64,000 nt of DNA, taken from the NCBI GenBank assembly GCA_015501595.1, contig JADNRX010000120.1, forward strand, positions 1 through 64,000, written 5' to 3'. This stretch comes from Hymenopellis radicata (taxonomy: Eukaryota > Basidiomycota > Agaricomycetes > Agaricales > Physalacriaceae). Below are positions 44,260 through 56,192 of this stretch, piece by piece (within the stretch, counting starts at the first letter, position 1; the number at the start of each line of letters is the position of its first letter). The notes under the pieces were generated by a model that saw only the letters and a list, made by a program, of their open reading frames with translations, searched no databases and was not told the origin of the DNA. A program made the translations under genes and the position numbers.

Positions 44260-46995
44260 TCAGCCTTTCGTCGATTCCTGTCGATTCGGATGAGGCGTTT
44301 CATTCCGCATTCCCCTCGTAAGCATAAGCAAAAGGCTTTCAATGCGCGCTTGTCGCTCCTGAGTTCAGATTGTCAATTACGCGCCTCATACTTTGTATCA
44401 TCTACCAAAACATACCTGCAACTCTCTCATCTCATCTTTCAGACGATGAACCGAAAGATCCTTCAAATCTTCCACAAGCGCATCCACCTTCCGCGCAGTA
44501 GCCTCGGTCTGACTTTCAGAGGCCAGCGGACTGCTGCCCCGCGTGAAGAGTCTCCCCAGAGGACTCCTCGGCGTGGATGGAACCTCGGCAGACAGATGGG
44601 TGCTATTCCTGACAGTCGCAGGAGAAATCTCCCTAGATAACCTGCCACCAGGGGACCGAGACGGAGAGAATCGTCGACGAGTCGCCGGACCCATACTTGC
44701 TGGACGCCGCGATCTTCCGTACCCTGCATCGAGATTCTCTCGCGAGTGATAAGACCTAAGATGTGGCACTGGAAATTCGTCATCGGACTCGTCAAAGATG
44801 TCGATGACGCCACTGGCATGATCCTCTTCAACGTCGAATATCGCCTCATACAGATCGCTGGATGCAGATCCAACGAGGGCCTCTATGAGTGGCATATTTT
44901 TGATATGCCGAGGCAGACTGTTGAACAAAGTGTGTGCGGCGCCCTTCCCAGATTCCCGGAACTTTTGGCCAGAGGCAAAATGCCGTTCGTATAGACCGAT
45001 GACGACTAAGATGGGGAAGGATGTGAGCTTGATGAGAAAGACGTTCACCGAATGAAGCGCTCTTGGAGAGAGGAACCAGCTGGACGGCTTCAAGATCACG
45101 AAAGCCAAAATATTGAATGGCGGCTGGTATGAAAACAAAGCGTCGGACTTGACTCTTTATGATCCATCAGCAACAGGTAACCAACCGAAATGTATGACCA
45201 ACATACCCTTCAATGGTTGATATGGCGAACTGAAAGAGATACTGCACGGTCGGTCGTAAATAAGCTAGATTCACTCGCAGTGTATTGAGTTTACCTCTTG
45301 GGTAGCGTTCTGATGGAAAATGAGCATGATCTCTGTAGGCAAACAGAATGCAACATACAGCATCAATCCGGGCAACGGTATTCGATAAGATGGAAATCAA
45401 AACTGTTCTCAATGTTAGTCAATCAGACTTAAAGGAAAAGAGGACGGTCATACTCGTAAGCAGCAACGTGTTAGACAATGCAGCAAATCCAGTCATCAGC
45501 ACGGGGCCGAAGATGGGATGGAAACTCTCAGCCTGGCCAAAGCTCAGATAGGTATTACCAAACCATATCTGAACCATCAACCAAGCAATCGATTTCACCG
45601 TCCAGCGCTCCTTGCCTACGATGAATCAAGATTCAGGTCATACAGGTGAAGCCGCCAAACTTACCAAGAGTCCAAAGGGTGAACAGTAAGCCTGAGAAAC
45701 AGATTGCTGCAATACCGATGAAGAAGACGAATTGTGCAATCATTTCCCGAAGCGAGCTAGAAAGCGTGGTGTCAGGCTGTAATTTCTGATAACCGAGTCG
45801 ACTTACAGAATGACCACATTATTGGAGACAGCGAAGAACGCTAGCCGCGGAAAGAGGATGCACGCTCCACAAGCTAAGACGTCGAAGGCCATATCCGAAT
45901 AACCCGTATTCCCATCCGACAAACCTTTCATTCGAAGGCCAAGGTAGATGAGAAATACCAAGATGAACGAAAAATCGAAAACGTTCCACATCTACCAATC
46001 AGGTCAAATGCTGCAACGAGAAAAGGGGAACAAGTTGAAGGGTACATTCGCCACGTATATGACCCAACCATGTTCAGTAGCAGCTGTGTACTCTTCGAGA
46101 ACGAAGGCACAAGCAAATATGATGAACAGTGTTTCCCAACCATTGACTGCATCCAGACTCTGTGCTGCGGAGCATGCGCGTTAGCGTATACTGTCAGCAA
46201 GATCGATGAGAGGAGGCTCACTGGCAAGGCAGAGAACAAAGGTAATGAGTAACAGAGCGAAGTTCAAGAACTCCAGTATGGCGCCATATCTGGGCACGCG
46301 CAATCTGGCGAGAGAAACATGAGTTGGAAGAATAAACAGATAAACAACAAGCGCACCGGTAGTGGTCCAGGAAAGGCGCTTTACGGCAATCATACACCTC
46401 TATGGCGCGTGGTTTGTAATTATCCGCAAGGACAGACCGGTGCGCTGCTATAGAGAATACAACGCGTCCAGAATAGATATCGTTCACGACCTTCTGGCTA
46501 ACGGGAGAAGAGAGGAGTTCCTTCGATTCGGTCGAAATCGCCATCTGGATTACGCGAACGTGAGTGTGCTGAAGCGAGTAAGACGCAATCCCCGCACCTC
46601 AAGCGCACTCTGAGGACTATTGATACCGTCGTCGCTCCCAATCACCTGTCTGACCTCGTCCACAATCTCGAATGACGCGCCAGCGAGGGGGTTCCATGTC
46701 GTAGTGAGCACGGCGACGAGATGGATGTGGTTGTTGGCAAACGTCCCCAAGAGCTTGATGGCCAGAATCTCACAGAGATCCGCGCGGGAGGTCATGAGCC
46801 CAGCATATGCAAGGTCGTCCTCCGCTTCACCGAGAAAGTATGAGCGCGCAACCAGGCACGCATAAACAACAGCCATGTTTTTGAGCTAGTATCATGAGAG
46901 TTTGTTCTGCGTGATGGACTAGGAAGCGCACCTTGGCATATTTGAAGACTATGGGGCGCACTATAGCGAAATTGATGTCGGAGGCCGTTAATTGA
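44260..46995 (-). CDS. YVC1: TRP-family vacuolar cation channel (Yvc1-like), N-terminal exon(s) unplaced
   Basis: Fungal TRP channel that releases vacuolar Ca2+. Exons (minus): 46932-46995, 46598-46885, 46357-46544, 46222-46304, 46046-46164, 45807-45991, 45665-45756, 45454-45615, 45359-45402, 45295-45309 (15 nt), 45207-45241, 44416-45154 and 44260-44358; about 704 residues with every junction in frame. Cytosolic N-terminus: IVRPIVFKYAKLKNMAVVYA. Helices: AILEFLNFALLLITFVLCLA, VFDFSFILVFLIYLGLRM, QFVFFIGIAAICFSGLLFTL. Pore region: WFGNTYLSFGQAESFHPIFG, FAALSNTLLLTILISILSN, then FQFAISTIEGVKSDALFSYQ. A long Ser/Arg-rich tail ends in a coiled coil (DLSVHRLKDEMRELQ...). One or more 5' exons remain upstream of 46995. 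Confidence 0.88.
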
Positions 46996-47593
46996 CTGCG
47001 TGATGTTCAGCACGGTTTCGCGTCATAGACTGCAAGTCGCTTACTCCCAGCTGAGAGCGGAATCTGCTCAGTGTCAGAGAGCAAACAGGTGTCAGAGAGA
47101 AAGGAGCCAACCTAATCGTTTCTACAAGGGACGTTCAGTAATGATATGGGTGTTCTTGCTGGAGAACGGCCGTACCCTGACTTCATTTTTAATGGATATA
47201 ATCAAGGGAAAGACCTTTACTGTGGCCAAGTGTTCTGCCGTGGGTGCGAGGAGTGCTGTATTATCTTCCACATCCATGGTCGAGGTGAACGTGCTCTAAA
47301 AACGTTGCCTTGGCTTCAATCGGTGTGCCGCCGGCATTGTGTGCTATTCTTGGATCAGAGTACTCAAGTTTAACTGCTTAATTGAATTTCAATTAATAAT
47401 TGAGCTCAAGACGAACAAACCGCGCCTCAGGCTCTACGCCATGATTTCTAGAATATTGCTGGACGCCGTCGTTACCCCTTGGATATCCATTGAGAGAACG
47501 TATGTAGGATGTGCATACACGCGAAAGAGTGATAATAAATAAATAGTCCACGAGGGTATCAATCAGCCGCAATCCAAGCGCCCGACAGCTCCA
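46996..47593. other. YVC1 5' region and an unrecognised Cys-rich frame
   Basis: This stretch must contain the missing 5' exon(s) of YVC1. On the plus strand, 47146-47373 could encode 75 residues with the Cys-rich core LYCGQVFCRGCEECC, but it has no signal peptide or splice support and may be chance. Confidence 0.3.
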
Positions 47594-48396
47594 TTAGAAT
47601 ATGGCACGAACCAATCCGCCACCAATCGCTGCACCAGCACCGAATCCGACACCGCCAGCCGCAGAGTGAGCCATCTAAATGAATGATGACTACATCAGCA
47701 GCAATCAATGAACAAATTAATCGGGCTTACCGTATTACCGTACTTGCCAAACTTGCTCTTCTTCTGATCTTGCCCAGCGTCCTGCTGAAGCCCCACAGTG
47801 TTAGTGCCAGCACCAGGAGGAGGAGGTGCGTTGGAGTGGGCGGCCATGAACGGCTTGTACGCCTTTCCTCCAGCAGGATCAGGCGCAGGAGCAGCAACAG
47901 GAGCAGGCGGCTGAGCCATAGGGTTATACGACGAAGCAGATGGGTTGAAAGCAGGCGGCAAAGTCCTGCTAGGCAGCGCAGGGGTCGCCGACACAATCTT
48001 CTCCACATAGTTGGAGGGGAATAGGGCCCTACGCCCGTGAACCTCGCCCATCCACCAATCATCATTCGTCTCCTCTACAATGGTGATGATATCGCCAGCA
48101 GCGAACGAAAGATCATCCGCATCCACCCCGGACTTGTTGTAATCCCATAAAGCTTTAGCGGTGACCACGTTAGCGGCAGGTGCAAACGAGGGAGTGGGCA
48201 TCTGTCTGGGTGCGATGGGAGGCGTGGTATAAGCGCTGGGAACAGGCGCCGACTTGGTTGGCGGTGCAGAGAGAGAAATGAGCTTCCTCAACAGACCAGA
48301 CGCCTCTGCCTGCGTGACATAATTATTCTGTACGAGGAAATCAACGTTGGCCTGCGTCTGAGAGACAATGTGGGCGAGGAGTGCGTCGTTGGACAT
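47594..48396 (-). CDS. SH3-domain protein of the Lsb1/Pin3 type
   Basis: A 248-residue adaptor resembling Las17-binding yeast Lsb1/Lsb2(Pin3), which regulate Arp2/3-driven actin assembly. Exons (minus): 47731-48396 and 47594-47674. An N-terminal helical segment (LLAHIVSQTQANVDFLVQNN) is followed by one SH3 domain: AKALWDYNKSGVDADDLSF, then GDIITIVEETNDDWWMGEV and RRALFPSNYVEKI, with the ALYDY-, WW- and NYV-type binding residues. A Pro-rich linker leads to a Gly/Ala-rich end (AHSAAGGVGFGAGAAIGGG). The frame is intact. Confidence 0.85.
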
Positions 48397-48521
48397 GGCT
48401 GCAGTGGTTGAAGGAGAGCGGTGCTGTTCCTGACTGATATTAATCTCGGCGTGTGCTTGCGATCACATCTTGCAAGATTAGATTGTGGCGGTGCAGTACT
48501 TTTTCCTTCCAAGTTTTCATC
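48397..48521. promoter_or_regulatory. Bidirectional promoter, SH3 gene / pICln gene
   Basis: 125 bp between divergent ATGs. Confidence 0.55.
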
Positions 48522-49323
48522 ATGGCTGTCGTCCTAACGTCGACAATTCCCATCTTCTGCACGCCAGAGGAACATAGGAATCTGGTCACATCTACTCCGC
48601 AAAATTTGGCGGACATCCCCCCAGTTTTACGCCACAAACAAGACGATGTTCTCGTCGTGTTTGATCCTCCAGTTTCAACTCATCCAGAGTGGAGTGTCGG
48701 AACGCTCTACGTGATTGATTCTTACCTGGTTTTCATGCAAAATCAAGGAGATGAAGGAGTCCAGATCCAATACCCCGCCATTACTCTCCATGCCATTTCG
48801 CGCACAGAGGGAGAACGGCCTGCTGTGTATTGTCAATTAGATGATGCATTCGGGGAGACGACACGTATGGAAACAGACGACGACGATCCCATAAGGGAGC
48901 TAAAAATAATACCAAACGATGCAACAGCTTGTACGTGGTCTCAGCTCTAATCTCGCCTAGTACTCACGATAATCGTTCAATCTCTACAGTGAACAATATT
49001 TTTGAGGCGCTGTCACTGTGTGCATCTCTGCATCCAGATGCAGCATTACCAGACGACGATGAAGACGATGAAGCATTCATCGATACTGGCAATTTCGACG
49101 TCTTTGATGGCACAGAAGAGGAAGAGCTCAGTGCTGTAGGGAGGGTGCGCAGCGATTTCATTAACAATAATCGATACCAGCCCTATTGATACCCACCGTT
49201 ATTCTTCTCCTCATCCGCGCCGTTCAGGCTGCACTAGACTATCTCGAGTCCATCATCGACTATGGCAACGTCGAAGCAAAGGTCATGCAGAAGCGGAGAA
49301 AGTATCGTAACATCGGTGATTAG
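48522..49323 (+). CDS. pICln-like methylosome subunit (ICln/Lot5 family)
   Basis: A 219-residue PH-fold protein related to pICln, the chaperone that presents Sm proteins to the PRMT5 methylosome during snRNP assembly; the same Pfam family includes yeast Lot5. Exons: 48522-48930, 48990-49144 and 49228-49323. The PH-like core has WSVGTLYVIDSYLVFMQ, VQIQYPAITLHAISRTEG and VYCQLDDAF. An acidic patch (DDDEDDEAF) follows, as in pICln. The last exon (ALDYLESIIDYGNVEAK) is placed after an 83-nt intron; without that splice a stop would come at 49189. Confidence 0.8.
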
Positions 49324-49449
49324 GGTAGTGCGTATACGCTCTGGCAAAAACATGTACAGTACTGAGAGCATGAAAGACGATGATGATACGACGATAAATA
49401 CAGTGCTACAAAACAAATGCTATGACAATGCAAAAAGTGACTCTCCAAT
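49324..49449. other. Short gap between convergent pICln and MED25 genes
   Basis: 126 bp between stops, so 3' UTRs probably overlap. Confidence 0.4.
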
Positions 49450-52126
49450 CTATCCACCCTGTCCATCCGCGCCATTACGCGTCATGAACGACTGCATAAT
49501 CTCGTTCGAAAAGCCCCCCAGATTCGGTTGCATCGGTCTAGGCAGTCCCGCGGCCTGCTGAGGCTGCCCCATGTTCGGGAGCCCAAAGTTCATCATGTTC
49601 ATCGCCCCAGCATTCGGCGGCATCGACATCCCAGGCTGATGTTGTTGTTGCTGCTGCTGCATCCCCCCAGCGCCCATATACGATGGCAGAGAGCTGTTCA
49701 TATTGTTACCCTTCGGCATACCAAAATGTAACCCATTCATTCCAGGGGGCATCCCGCCAGCCTGCATACCGCCAGGATTGCTCATAGCCTGTTGCGCTTT
49801 GAGTCGGGCCACGTATTGCGCCATAAACATGTTACGCTCGTCAGCGCTCATCTTCGCCAATTGCTGCTCAACCTGGGGAGACAAAGCCATAGCAATTGGA
49901 GGCCGCGGCATTTCCGGAATTCCATCGACAGGGAAAAAAGCGCCAACCAGACTACCAGGGATCGGGAAAATCAAGCATCCAGGATTTCTGGACCCACTTG
50001 GTAGCGTCCATGCTGCGAGAGCGTACTGACGTGGGATGAGAATTGGAAACGGAAAACAGCGACAGATCTACGCACCACTTTCTTGGACATTAATAAAGCA
50101 ATTAAGGATTTAAAGTGCGCGTCATTGGTGGCTTTATCGACATTGGGCGGTGGTTGAGGCTGAGGCTGGAACATGCAAAGGGCCGGTGACGTCTTCTTCA
50201 CCCACGCTTGAAGGTCTCCCATGGGTACCGCTGGTGTCGATGTGGGCGTAAGCATCAGCTGGTTCGGCCAGGTGTGCGTACGGCTAAAAGCTTTTTGAGC
50301 TTTCGTCAAAGCAAAAGAAAATAAAGATCGACTTACAAGTCGGCAGCGTTCTGCGAGACGGCCACAACGTGCGTTTGCATCTCCCGCTTCCCGTTATTGT
50401 TATCCACACCACTCCAACATAATGGACCCTGCCATACTGGGATCTTGCCATCGCTGCCGCTTCCTGGTGGAGGTTGATTCACTTGAGGTGGCATGTTCCC
50501 AGATGGAGGTATCATCATGTTCACATTCTGGGGGACAGAGGAGGGACCCGAGGTCATATGTGTCTGGGGATTATGCATTCCCATGTTCATACCGCCAAAG
50601 TCACCCGATGCAGATCGTGCATGATTCATGGGTTGTGGCGGTGCGAATGTTGGCAAACTGGTCGTGTCAGGAAGTGATATTGATGGTTGCATCGGAGGTG
50701 GCGCAGACATCGATGGCGCGCCAGTGTTTATTGGCATACCGGACGATGCGGGCATGCCAATCGGTGGTTGTCCTGGTGGTCCCTGTAATCGGGCTAATAA
50801 TTGGGGTTTCAGCGCTGCGAGAGAGGGCGTTGTAAGTAACTGTCCGACAAGCTGCTTCATCTTCATGTATTGAGGCCTAGACTTGTTGATCTCTCCCTCG
50901 ACAATCGCAGCTCGCTGTGTCTCGGATTTGGCACGTGCATCGAGCAGCAACCTCTGCAACTGTTGCATTTTCCCTTCCATTAATCGGAAACGATCAACAA
51001 GTTCCATTGGACGCATGTTCATAAATGCCGGAGGAAGAGCCGGCACAGTTGGTGGTGTAGGTTGCGGCGGCGTAGAAGTGGGAGGCACTGGTGCTGGAGC
51101 AGGAACAGGGAGAGCGGCAGGTGTAGGTGCAGGTGCGGGGTTAGGTGGAGGAATAGTCGTAGAAGGGGGTGCAGATTCACTTGGTTGTGTGACGCGCTGT
51201 CTCTTCATTTCTGGAGATTTATCGGGAGGCGCTTCCGATGGACGCTTAACCGAAGCTTTGTGAGGTCAGCATAGAAAAAGACAACAATGACCTGGGACGT
51301 ACTCTTACCGGAAATGGTAAAACCAGAGAGCAAAAGTGTGTGATTGCCATGGACTTGGAACCATGGCGGGACGTGATTGTCTAAAGCTTTATGCAGTTTG
51401 ATAATGGGTGGCAGGTCCTGATCAATATTTATAGATGTAAAGTGTATGTGGCGCTAACATAATGCGTTAAGTTTGGCATGTATAAGCTTATTGAGGGGGG
51501 TAAATACCTTTTTGAATTCCTCTGGTATTGTATCCCACGTCACTTCGTCAAAAGCAGAATCCCCGTTCCATACAGGATTTACCGCACCATCCACGGGCGA
51601 AGCAGTAGCGTGTATCATATGGGATATTGGACCTCGAGATCCTTCGGGAACCGAAAGAGACGCTAGTAGAGTATCGAACATCTAAAGCGCGAATAAGGAT
51701 TGTGAACGGTTGAAAGATATAAACACACCTCAAGAGCAGCAATGATACCCTCTAGAGAAGACATTCCCGACCTTCCAGAGCCCGAGTTGCCTATTCCCAT
51801 TCTCCCACAATCCTCCCTAAGCATCTTGGTCACTGGAAACATGTCATGAAAGTAGCGCTTGATGATGATGGGCGTTGGACGCGTTTCCGCATTTCCATAG
51901 GCGACAAAAGCGAGTAAGTACTGTCTCGGGTGACTCGTTAAGAACGTTTGTCGTGATTGGTGATATCAAGACTTACCTTGACCCCAGGATTACTCTCGGC
52001 AAGGCGTTTCAGCAACAAGCCGACATAAGTAAAGACGGCATTCCAGTGTCCAGCCAGTGTGAGTGAGGCGTCAAAGACGAGTGCAACCGCAAGTGGAGGT
52101 CCATTCGATGTAAGCGGGTGCGCCAT
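49450..52126 (-). CDS. MED25: Mediator subunit 25 (von Willebrand A domain)
   Basis: Mediator coactivator subunit with an N-terminal VWA domain that docks on the complex. Exons (minus): 51977-52126, 51729-51920, 51508-51681, 51309-51417, 50337-51255, 50076-50283 and 49450-50025; 775 residues, frame closed. VWA: LAVALVFDASLTLAGHW with an acidic metal-site-like strand, LAFVAYGNAETRPTP and SGMSSLEGIIAALEMFDTLL. The middle is Pro-rich with FMNMRPMELVDRFRLMEGKM; later comes THTWPNQLMLTP and FPIPGSLVGAFFPVDGIPEM. The end is Met/Gly/Gln-rich with a Q6-H tract. MED25 is patchy in fungi and long considered mainly plant/animal. Confidence 0.85.
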
Positions 52127-52242
52127 GACACCGACGACCAATGATGAGGGTAAGAATGAAGGAAGCGTAACCCTAACCCAAACGTGCCTGATTGTCGGTT
52201 ATTGTTGAACGGTGAACTTGCTGCGGCACTTTCTCACAGACC
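52127..52242. promoter_or_regulatory. Bidirectional promoter, MED25 / Zn2Cys6 factor 1
   Basis: 116 bp between divergent ATGs. The two products are both transcription regulators; a functional link is not shown. Confidence 0.55.
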
Positions 52243-53471
52243 ATGGCTCCAATACGCACGCACAATAAATCTCGCAGAGGATGCAAAACGTGTCGTGGTC
52301 GAAAGGTCAAATGCGACGAAACAGCACCTATCTGCTCTAATTGCTCGAAACGGGAGATCGAATGTATCTGGGAAACCCTGAACTCCTTCCCTTCTACTAG
52401 TAGTACTAGTACTAGCACAGCACTCATATCCCCCACATAACACCGGAGCCATTGAGACTTGTGTTCGATGCCGGTAACACCGCTCTGGATTTCATGGCTC
52501 TGGAGCTCATGCACCACTACACCGAATCGGCCTGTCATACCGTCTTCCAACATCCCGACGCGTTACACGTTTGGAAAACAGTGGTCCCCAATATGGCTTT
52601 CACGTCCAGCTGCCCCTTCCTACTTCATTCCCTTCTCTCATTTTCCGCCCTCCACCTATACTACCTACATGGAGCTCATGCTTCAGCCGCCAAGTACGCG
52701 TATGCAGCGGCTACCTATCACGCGCAGGCGCAAAAAACGGCTCCAAAGCTTTCTCAATTAGTTCCTAGCGTCAATCCCAATGTCGTCTTTATCACCAACT
52801 CATTCATGACGTTGTATGGATTCACTTCATGCGCTGATAGCGTGTGGGCCCAAAGCGAATGGATGCTACAGCTACGTTCCAAGCTTACGCCCGAGGAAGC
52901 ACGGATCAGATACAAAGCGTACAAGGAAAGCGATCTTGCGCCACTGCTCAAGGTCTTCGTTTGCATTCACACGGTTCTCCCTAACCTCAGCACAGGCATG
53001 GAGAGCTTTCCGCGCTCTCTTGCCACAATACATCTACCCACGCCAAACGATCCGGACCCCGCTGAACTCGCCGACCCCGTCATTGCCAACCTGTATGGAA
53101 CGGCCGTGGCAGAGCTCAGACGTACATGGACTGCATCCTTGTCTTCCGAGTATCAATCATATGCTGCAGTCTCCTGGCTAGTGACTGCGTCGTCGGCCTT
53201 TATGAATTTGTTGTGGCAACGTCGTCCGCGCGCCCTCATTCTTGCCGGTCACTATTGTGCCATCATGCGACGTATGAATAGTCCTTGGTGGGCACAAAAG
53301 GATTGGACGGCTGAGATAAACAAGATATCAGATCACGTCGGCGAAAAATGGCGTGATTGGATGGATTGGGTACCACCGGATAGTACTGGGCTTGGGCATT
53401 TTGACGATGACACCGACTTGTACTCCTGGTTGTCGAGTCAGTCACTAGTTGGCTTCTCTCCGACCTCATGA
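52243..53471 (+). CDS. Zn2Cys6 transcription factor 1 (UPC2/ECM22-like layout)
   Basis: Single-exon gene, about 409 residues once a missing C is allowed. The DNA-binding head MAPIRTHNKSRRGCKTCRGR carries all six Cys with spacing C-x2-C-x6-C-x6-C-x2-C-x6-C. The regulatory domain (ALDFMALELMHHYTESACHT, FLLHSLLSFSALHLYYLHG) resembles fungal sterol-type regulators. The frame breaks at the C5 run 52430-52434: as given, it stops at 52438; with six C the protein continues ISPHITPEPLRLVFDAGN. The closest relative is the minus-strand gene at 54927-56192, which points toward it. It probably activates target promoters; the ligand or signal is unknown. Confidence 0.82.
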
Positions 53472-53993
53472 CAAGACGCGACGACTGGGATCGGAAGAAG
53501 TGTTTAATCGTAACGCCTGCCTCGAGCAACGTTAACAGGATGGTATGTGCCATACTTACCATCTCTTTGGTCAAAGCTGACATCTATGTCACCGCCTCCC
53601 AGTAATCTCGGGGCTGTGCTTGTGCACAACAGCGGAGAATAGATTCCTGTCAAAGATGGCCCTTGTACTTTGTAATTGCGATACGCATCACGGCAGTAAA
53701 ATGTCACACTAGCAGTATTATTCGCCCTGTATCGTTAAGGATGCGCAATAGTAGCTACATCATTCGCCTACTACGATTAGCTTCGGCTGCATGAAACGTT
53801 GTTGTTCCAAGTTCGAGCACGACGCGTATTCTGCCTGCCCAGGCTTTGGGCGATCAGAAAGCCGCACCGCGTCAGAGCCTCGGCTTCCAATTTCGGACTT
53901 GCCGGAACACCACGTCCATCCTCTCCAGCCAGTGCATTTAAGGCCTCTCGAACAGCCAACCCTTCCCCAGCTCATCCACATCCTCCACTAACC
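53472..53993. other. Intergenic, nothing recognised
   Basis: About 520 bp holding the TF1 3' flank and the ATG44 promoter. Short frames only. Confidence 0.5.
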
Positions 53994-54286
53994 ATGGTTC
54001 TGGGAAAAGTCTTCCACTACACGTTCGACGCCGTCCTCTTCTCCACCGTCCTCGCTGGCATACGGCGGTCCAGTGGCTTCACGTATGTGCTACTGATATC
54101 CTATACACGCACACACATTTGAACAGTGTCCATTGCAGACCAAACACGGCGAACATAACAGACCCCACCCTTCGATCAGTAGCGGATACGTTCCTGGGCG
54201 CTGGAGAGACCATATTCGATATTGCTCAAATGAGAGCTATGAACACGGAATACTTTAAGAAGGAGCCGAAGGCTGGGTCTCGATGA
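53994..54286 (+). CDS. ATG44: Mitofissin (DUF1748 family, Atg44/Mdi1)
   Basis: A 78-residue protein of the DUF1748 family, shown in yeasts to be the intermembrane-space mitochondrial fission factor needed for mitophagy. Exons: 53994-54082 and 54139-54286. The start MVLGKVFHYTFDAVLFSTVL is the conserved amphipathic/hydrophobic helix, followed by AGIRRSSGFTP, then FLGAGETIFDIAQMRAMNTE and YFKK. Length and motif order fit the family well. It sits alone between two paralogous transcription factor genes. Confidence 0.85.
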
Positions 54287-54926
54287 GAGTGGGTGCGGAC
54301 GGTAAGCGTTGTTTCTATTGGTGTTGGCGCAACTCATCGAGCAACCTGGCAGATAAGCTATTGTATTTATTTCAAGGATCGGAATGTCTTTATACGCATG
54401 GACTGCTGCTCCAGTTCATATCATTTTCTCTCTCTAAGGACCTCTATTATGATCATATTCTGTTGGCGAAGCGACAAAGCTGGTCCATCCAGACCCTCCT
54501 CGTCCTTCGTACGTAAATAAAGATTCACCTAAATCTATACCCAGTTTACTGTCGTCGCTTCGCGTCTGTTATCAACAGTTCAGACTCCTTGTCATCTCAG
54601 TCACACTTGAACCATCTTGAAAGTGCTCGCAACTTGTAATCGAACAGGCCATCGAGGCCAAAGATATCATAAATATGATATAGTCAGGAAAATACCGAAG
54701 ACCCAATCCTAAACTCTATGATCTGTACTCGTAGAACGCATCATCAGATGTCGACCTGATACTATATGATGAACCAGTCTGAGCTGGTCATTTGCCTATG
54801 CCGCTCGACGGAGTGAGCCTCCCAATAGCTACGAGCTACATCCATGGTCCAGTCATCGCATTTGAGTTCAACGATGGACGAGTGAGCGACGCGGCCAGAT
54901 GGCACCCTGCGACTTTCGCGAAGAAA
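54287..54926. other. Intergenic, nothing recognised
   Basis: About 640 bp between ATG44 and the 3' end of TF2; AT-rich with several short stops in all frames. Confidence 0.5.
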
Positions 54927-56192
54927 CTATTGTTCCATCGTGTTTCCGCTTGAATGCATTGTGCCCATAGTCGGGCTGCAAGTCGCGTCACTTGATAGCC
55001 AAGCATAAAGATCTGTGCCCTCTTCAAGTCCAAGGTGCGCAAATACACCATCCTCAGGCGGAATCCAATCCATCCAGGCGCGCCACTCTTCTCCAACGGT
55101 ACGAGCGATGTCCTCCATCTCCTCCGTCCACTTCCTCTGCATCCACCAAGGCCCATTCATGCGCCTCATAATGGCGCAGTAATGGGACGCGAGAACAAGG
55201 GCGCGAGGCTTCCGTTCCACTAGTAAATTCATGAACGTATCCGGCATGAAGATAAACCATAGGGCGGCGGCTTGTTTATGGTGTTCTGGATACAAGGACG
55301 CTACCCACGTCCGCCTGAGATAGCGCACAGCCCGCTCGTACATCGCAGAAACGAGGGGATCGCGGACTTCCTCCGGATCAGGGGCCCCCGAGGTGGGAAG
55401 ATGTATGGATGATAGGGACGGAGGAAAGTGGGAATCGCTCTCAGCATTTGCGGCGAGATGAAGGGAGACAGCGATGTCCATTGCTCGATACTCGGCAAAT
55501 AATGGTGCAAGTTCGGGAGTGTTGTAGGCCTTCCATTTAGCAAGCCCCGCTTTGGGATTATCGCTAAAACGGACTGTGGCCATAGAATCGACGTCCTCCC
55601 AGAGAGATGGAGAAACGAGAAATGCGTAAGCCATGAGGAAAGATTCCGTCATGTAGACGACATTAGGGTTGGCGCCAGGGGGTAAATGGGATATAGACGG
55701 AAGAGAGTTCTTTGCCTGCACGTGATAGCTGCTCGCTGCGTACGCGTATTTCGCGCCGATGCTAGTCGACCCATGCAGAGAATATAGGTGGAGTGCGGAG
55801 AAGGATAGTAGGGAATGGAGGAGGAACGTGCAGTTGGCCGAGAAAGCCATGGTTGGAACGATGGTCTTATAAATGTGTACGACGGATGGTTCGAGAGACA
55901 TCGTGTAGCAGGTGGAATCCATGTAATGATGCATTAGCTCCAATGCCATGAGATCTAGAGTAAAATTGGACGTCCCACTCAGGACGTTTCCGACGGCCAT
56001 AGACGAGGGAATAAGTGCGGAAGTGGTTGCTTCGGGAGATGATTGGGGCGTCTTTGTGTCATTCCAGACACACTCGATTTGCCGGTTCGTGCAGTTGGTG
56101 CAGATAGGTGATTTCTCGTCGCATTTGACCTTGCGGGTGCGGCAACTTCTGCATCCATTGCGCGATTTGGTATGGGATCGTATCGGCGCCAT
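54927..56192 (-). CDS. Zn2Cys6 transcription factor 2 (paralogue of factor 1)
   Basis: Intact single-exon gene of 421 residues. I start at MAPIRSHTKSRNGCRSCRTR, which aligns with its paralogue, rather than four codons upstream. The six-Cys binuclear cluster has the same spacing as factor 1. Matching regulatory segments: LDLMALELMHHYMDSTCYTM, FLLHSLLSFSALHLYSLHG, AKYAYAASSYHVQAK, RKPRALVLASHYCAIMRRMN and PWWMQRKWTEEMEDIARTV. The pair is tail to tail, so duplication was inverted or followed by inversion. Being intact, it supports reading the break in factor 1 as a single missing base. Confidence 0.9.
   Translation of the reverse strand: MAPIRSHTKSRNGCRSCRTRKVKCDEKSPICTNCTNRQIECVWNDTKTPQSSPEATTSALIPSSMAVGNVLSGTSNFTLDLMALELMHHYMDSTCYTMSLEPSVVHIYKTIVPTMAFSANCTFLLHSLLSFSALHLYSLHGSTSIGAKYAYAASSYHVQAKNSLPSISHLPPGANPNVVYMTESFLMAYAFLVSPSLWEDVDSMATVRFSDNPKAGLAKWKAYNTPELAPLFAEYRAMDIAVSLHLAANAESDSHFPPSLSSIHLPTSGAPDPEEVRDPLVSAMYERAVRYLRRTWVASLYPEHHKQAAALWFIFMPDTFMNLLVERKPRALVLASHYCAIMRRMNGPWWMQRKWTEEMEDIARTVGEEWRAWMDWIPPEDGVFAHLGLEEGTDLYAWLSSDATCSPTMGTMHSSGNTMEQ

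Noticed and set aside
50337..51255. Gly/Val-rich plus-strand frames opposite MED25
   Set aside because: Antisense shadows of the Pro/Ala-rich MED25 linker.
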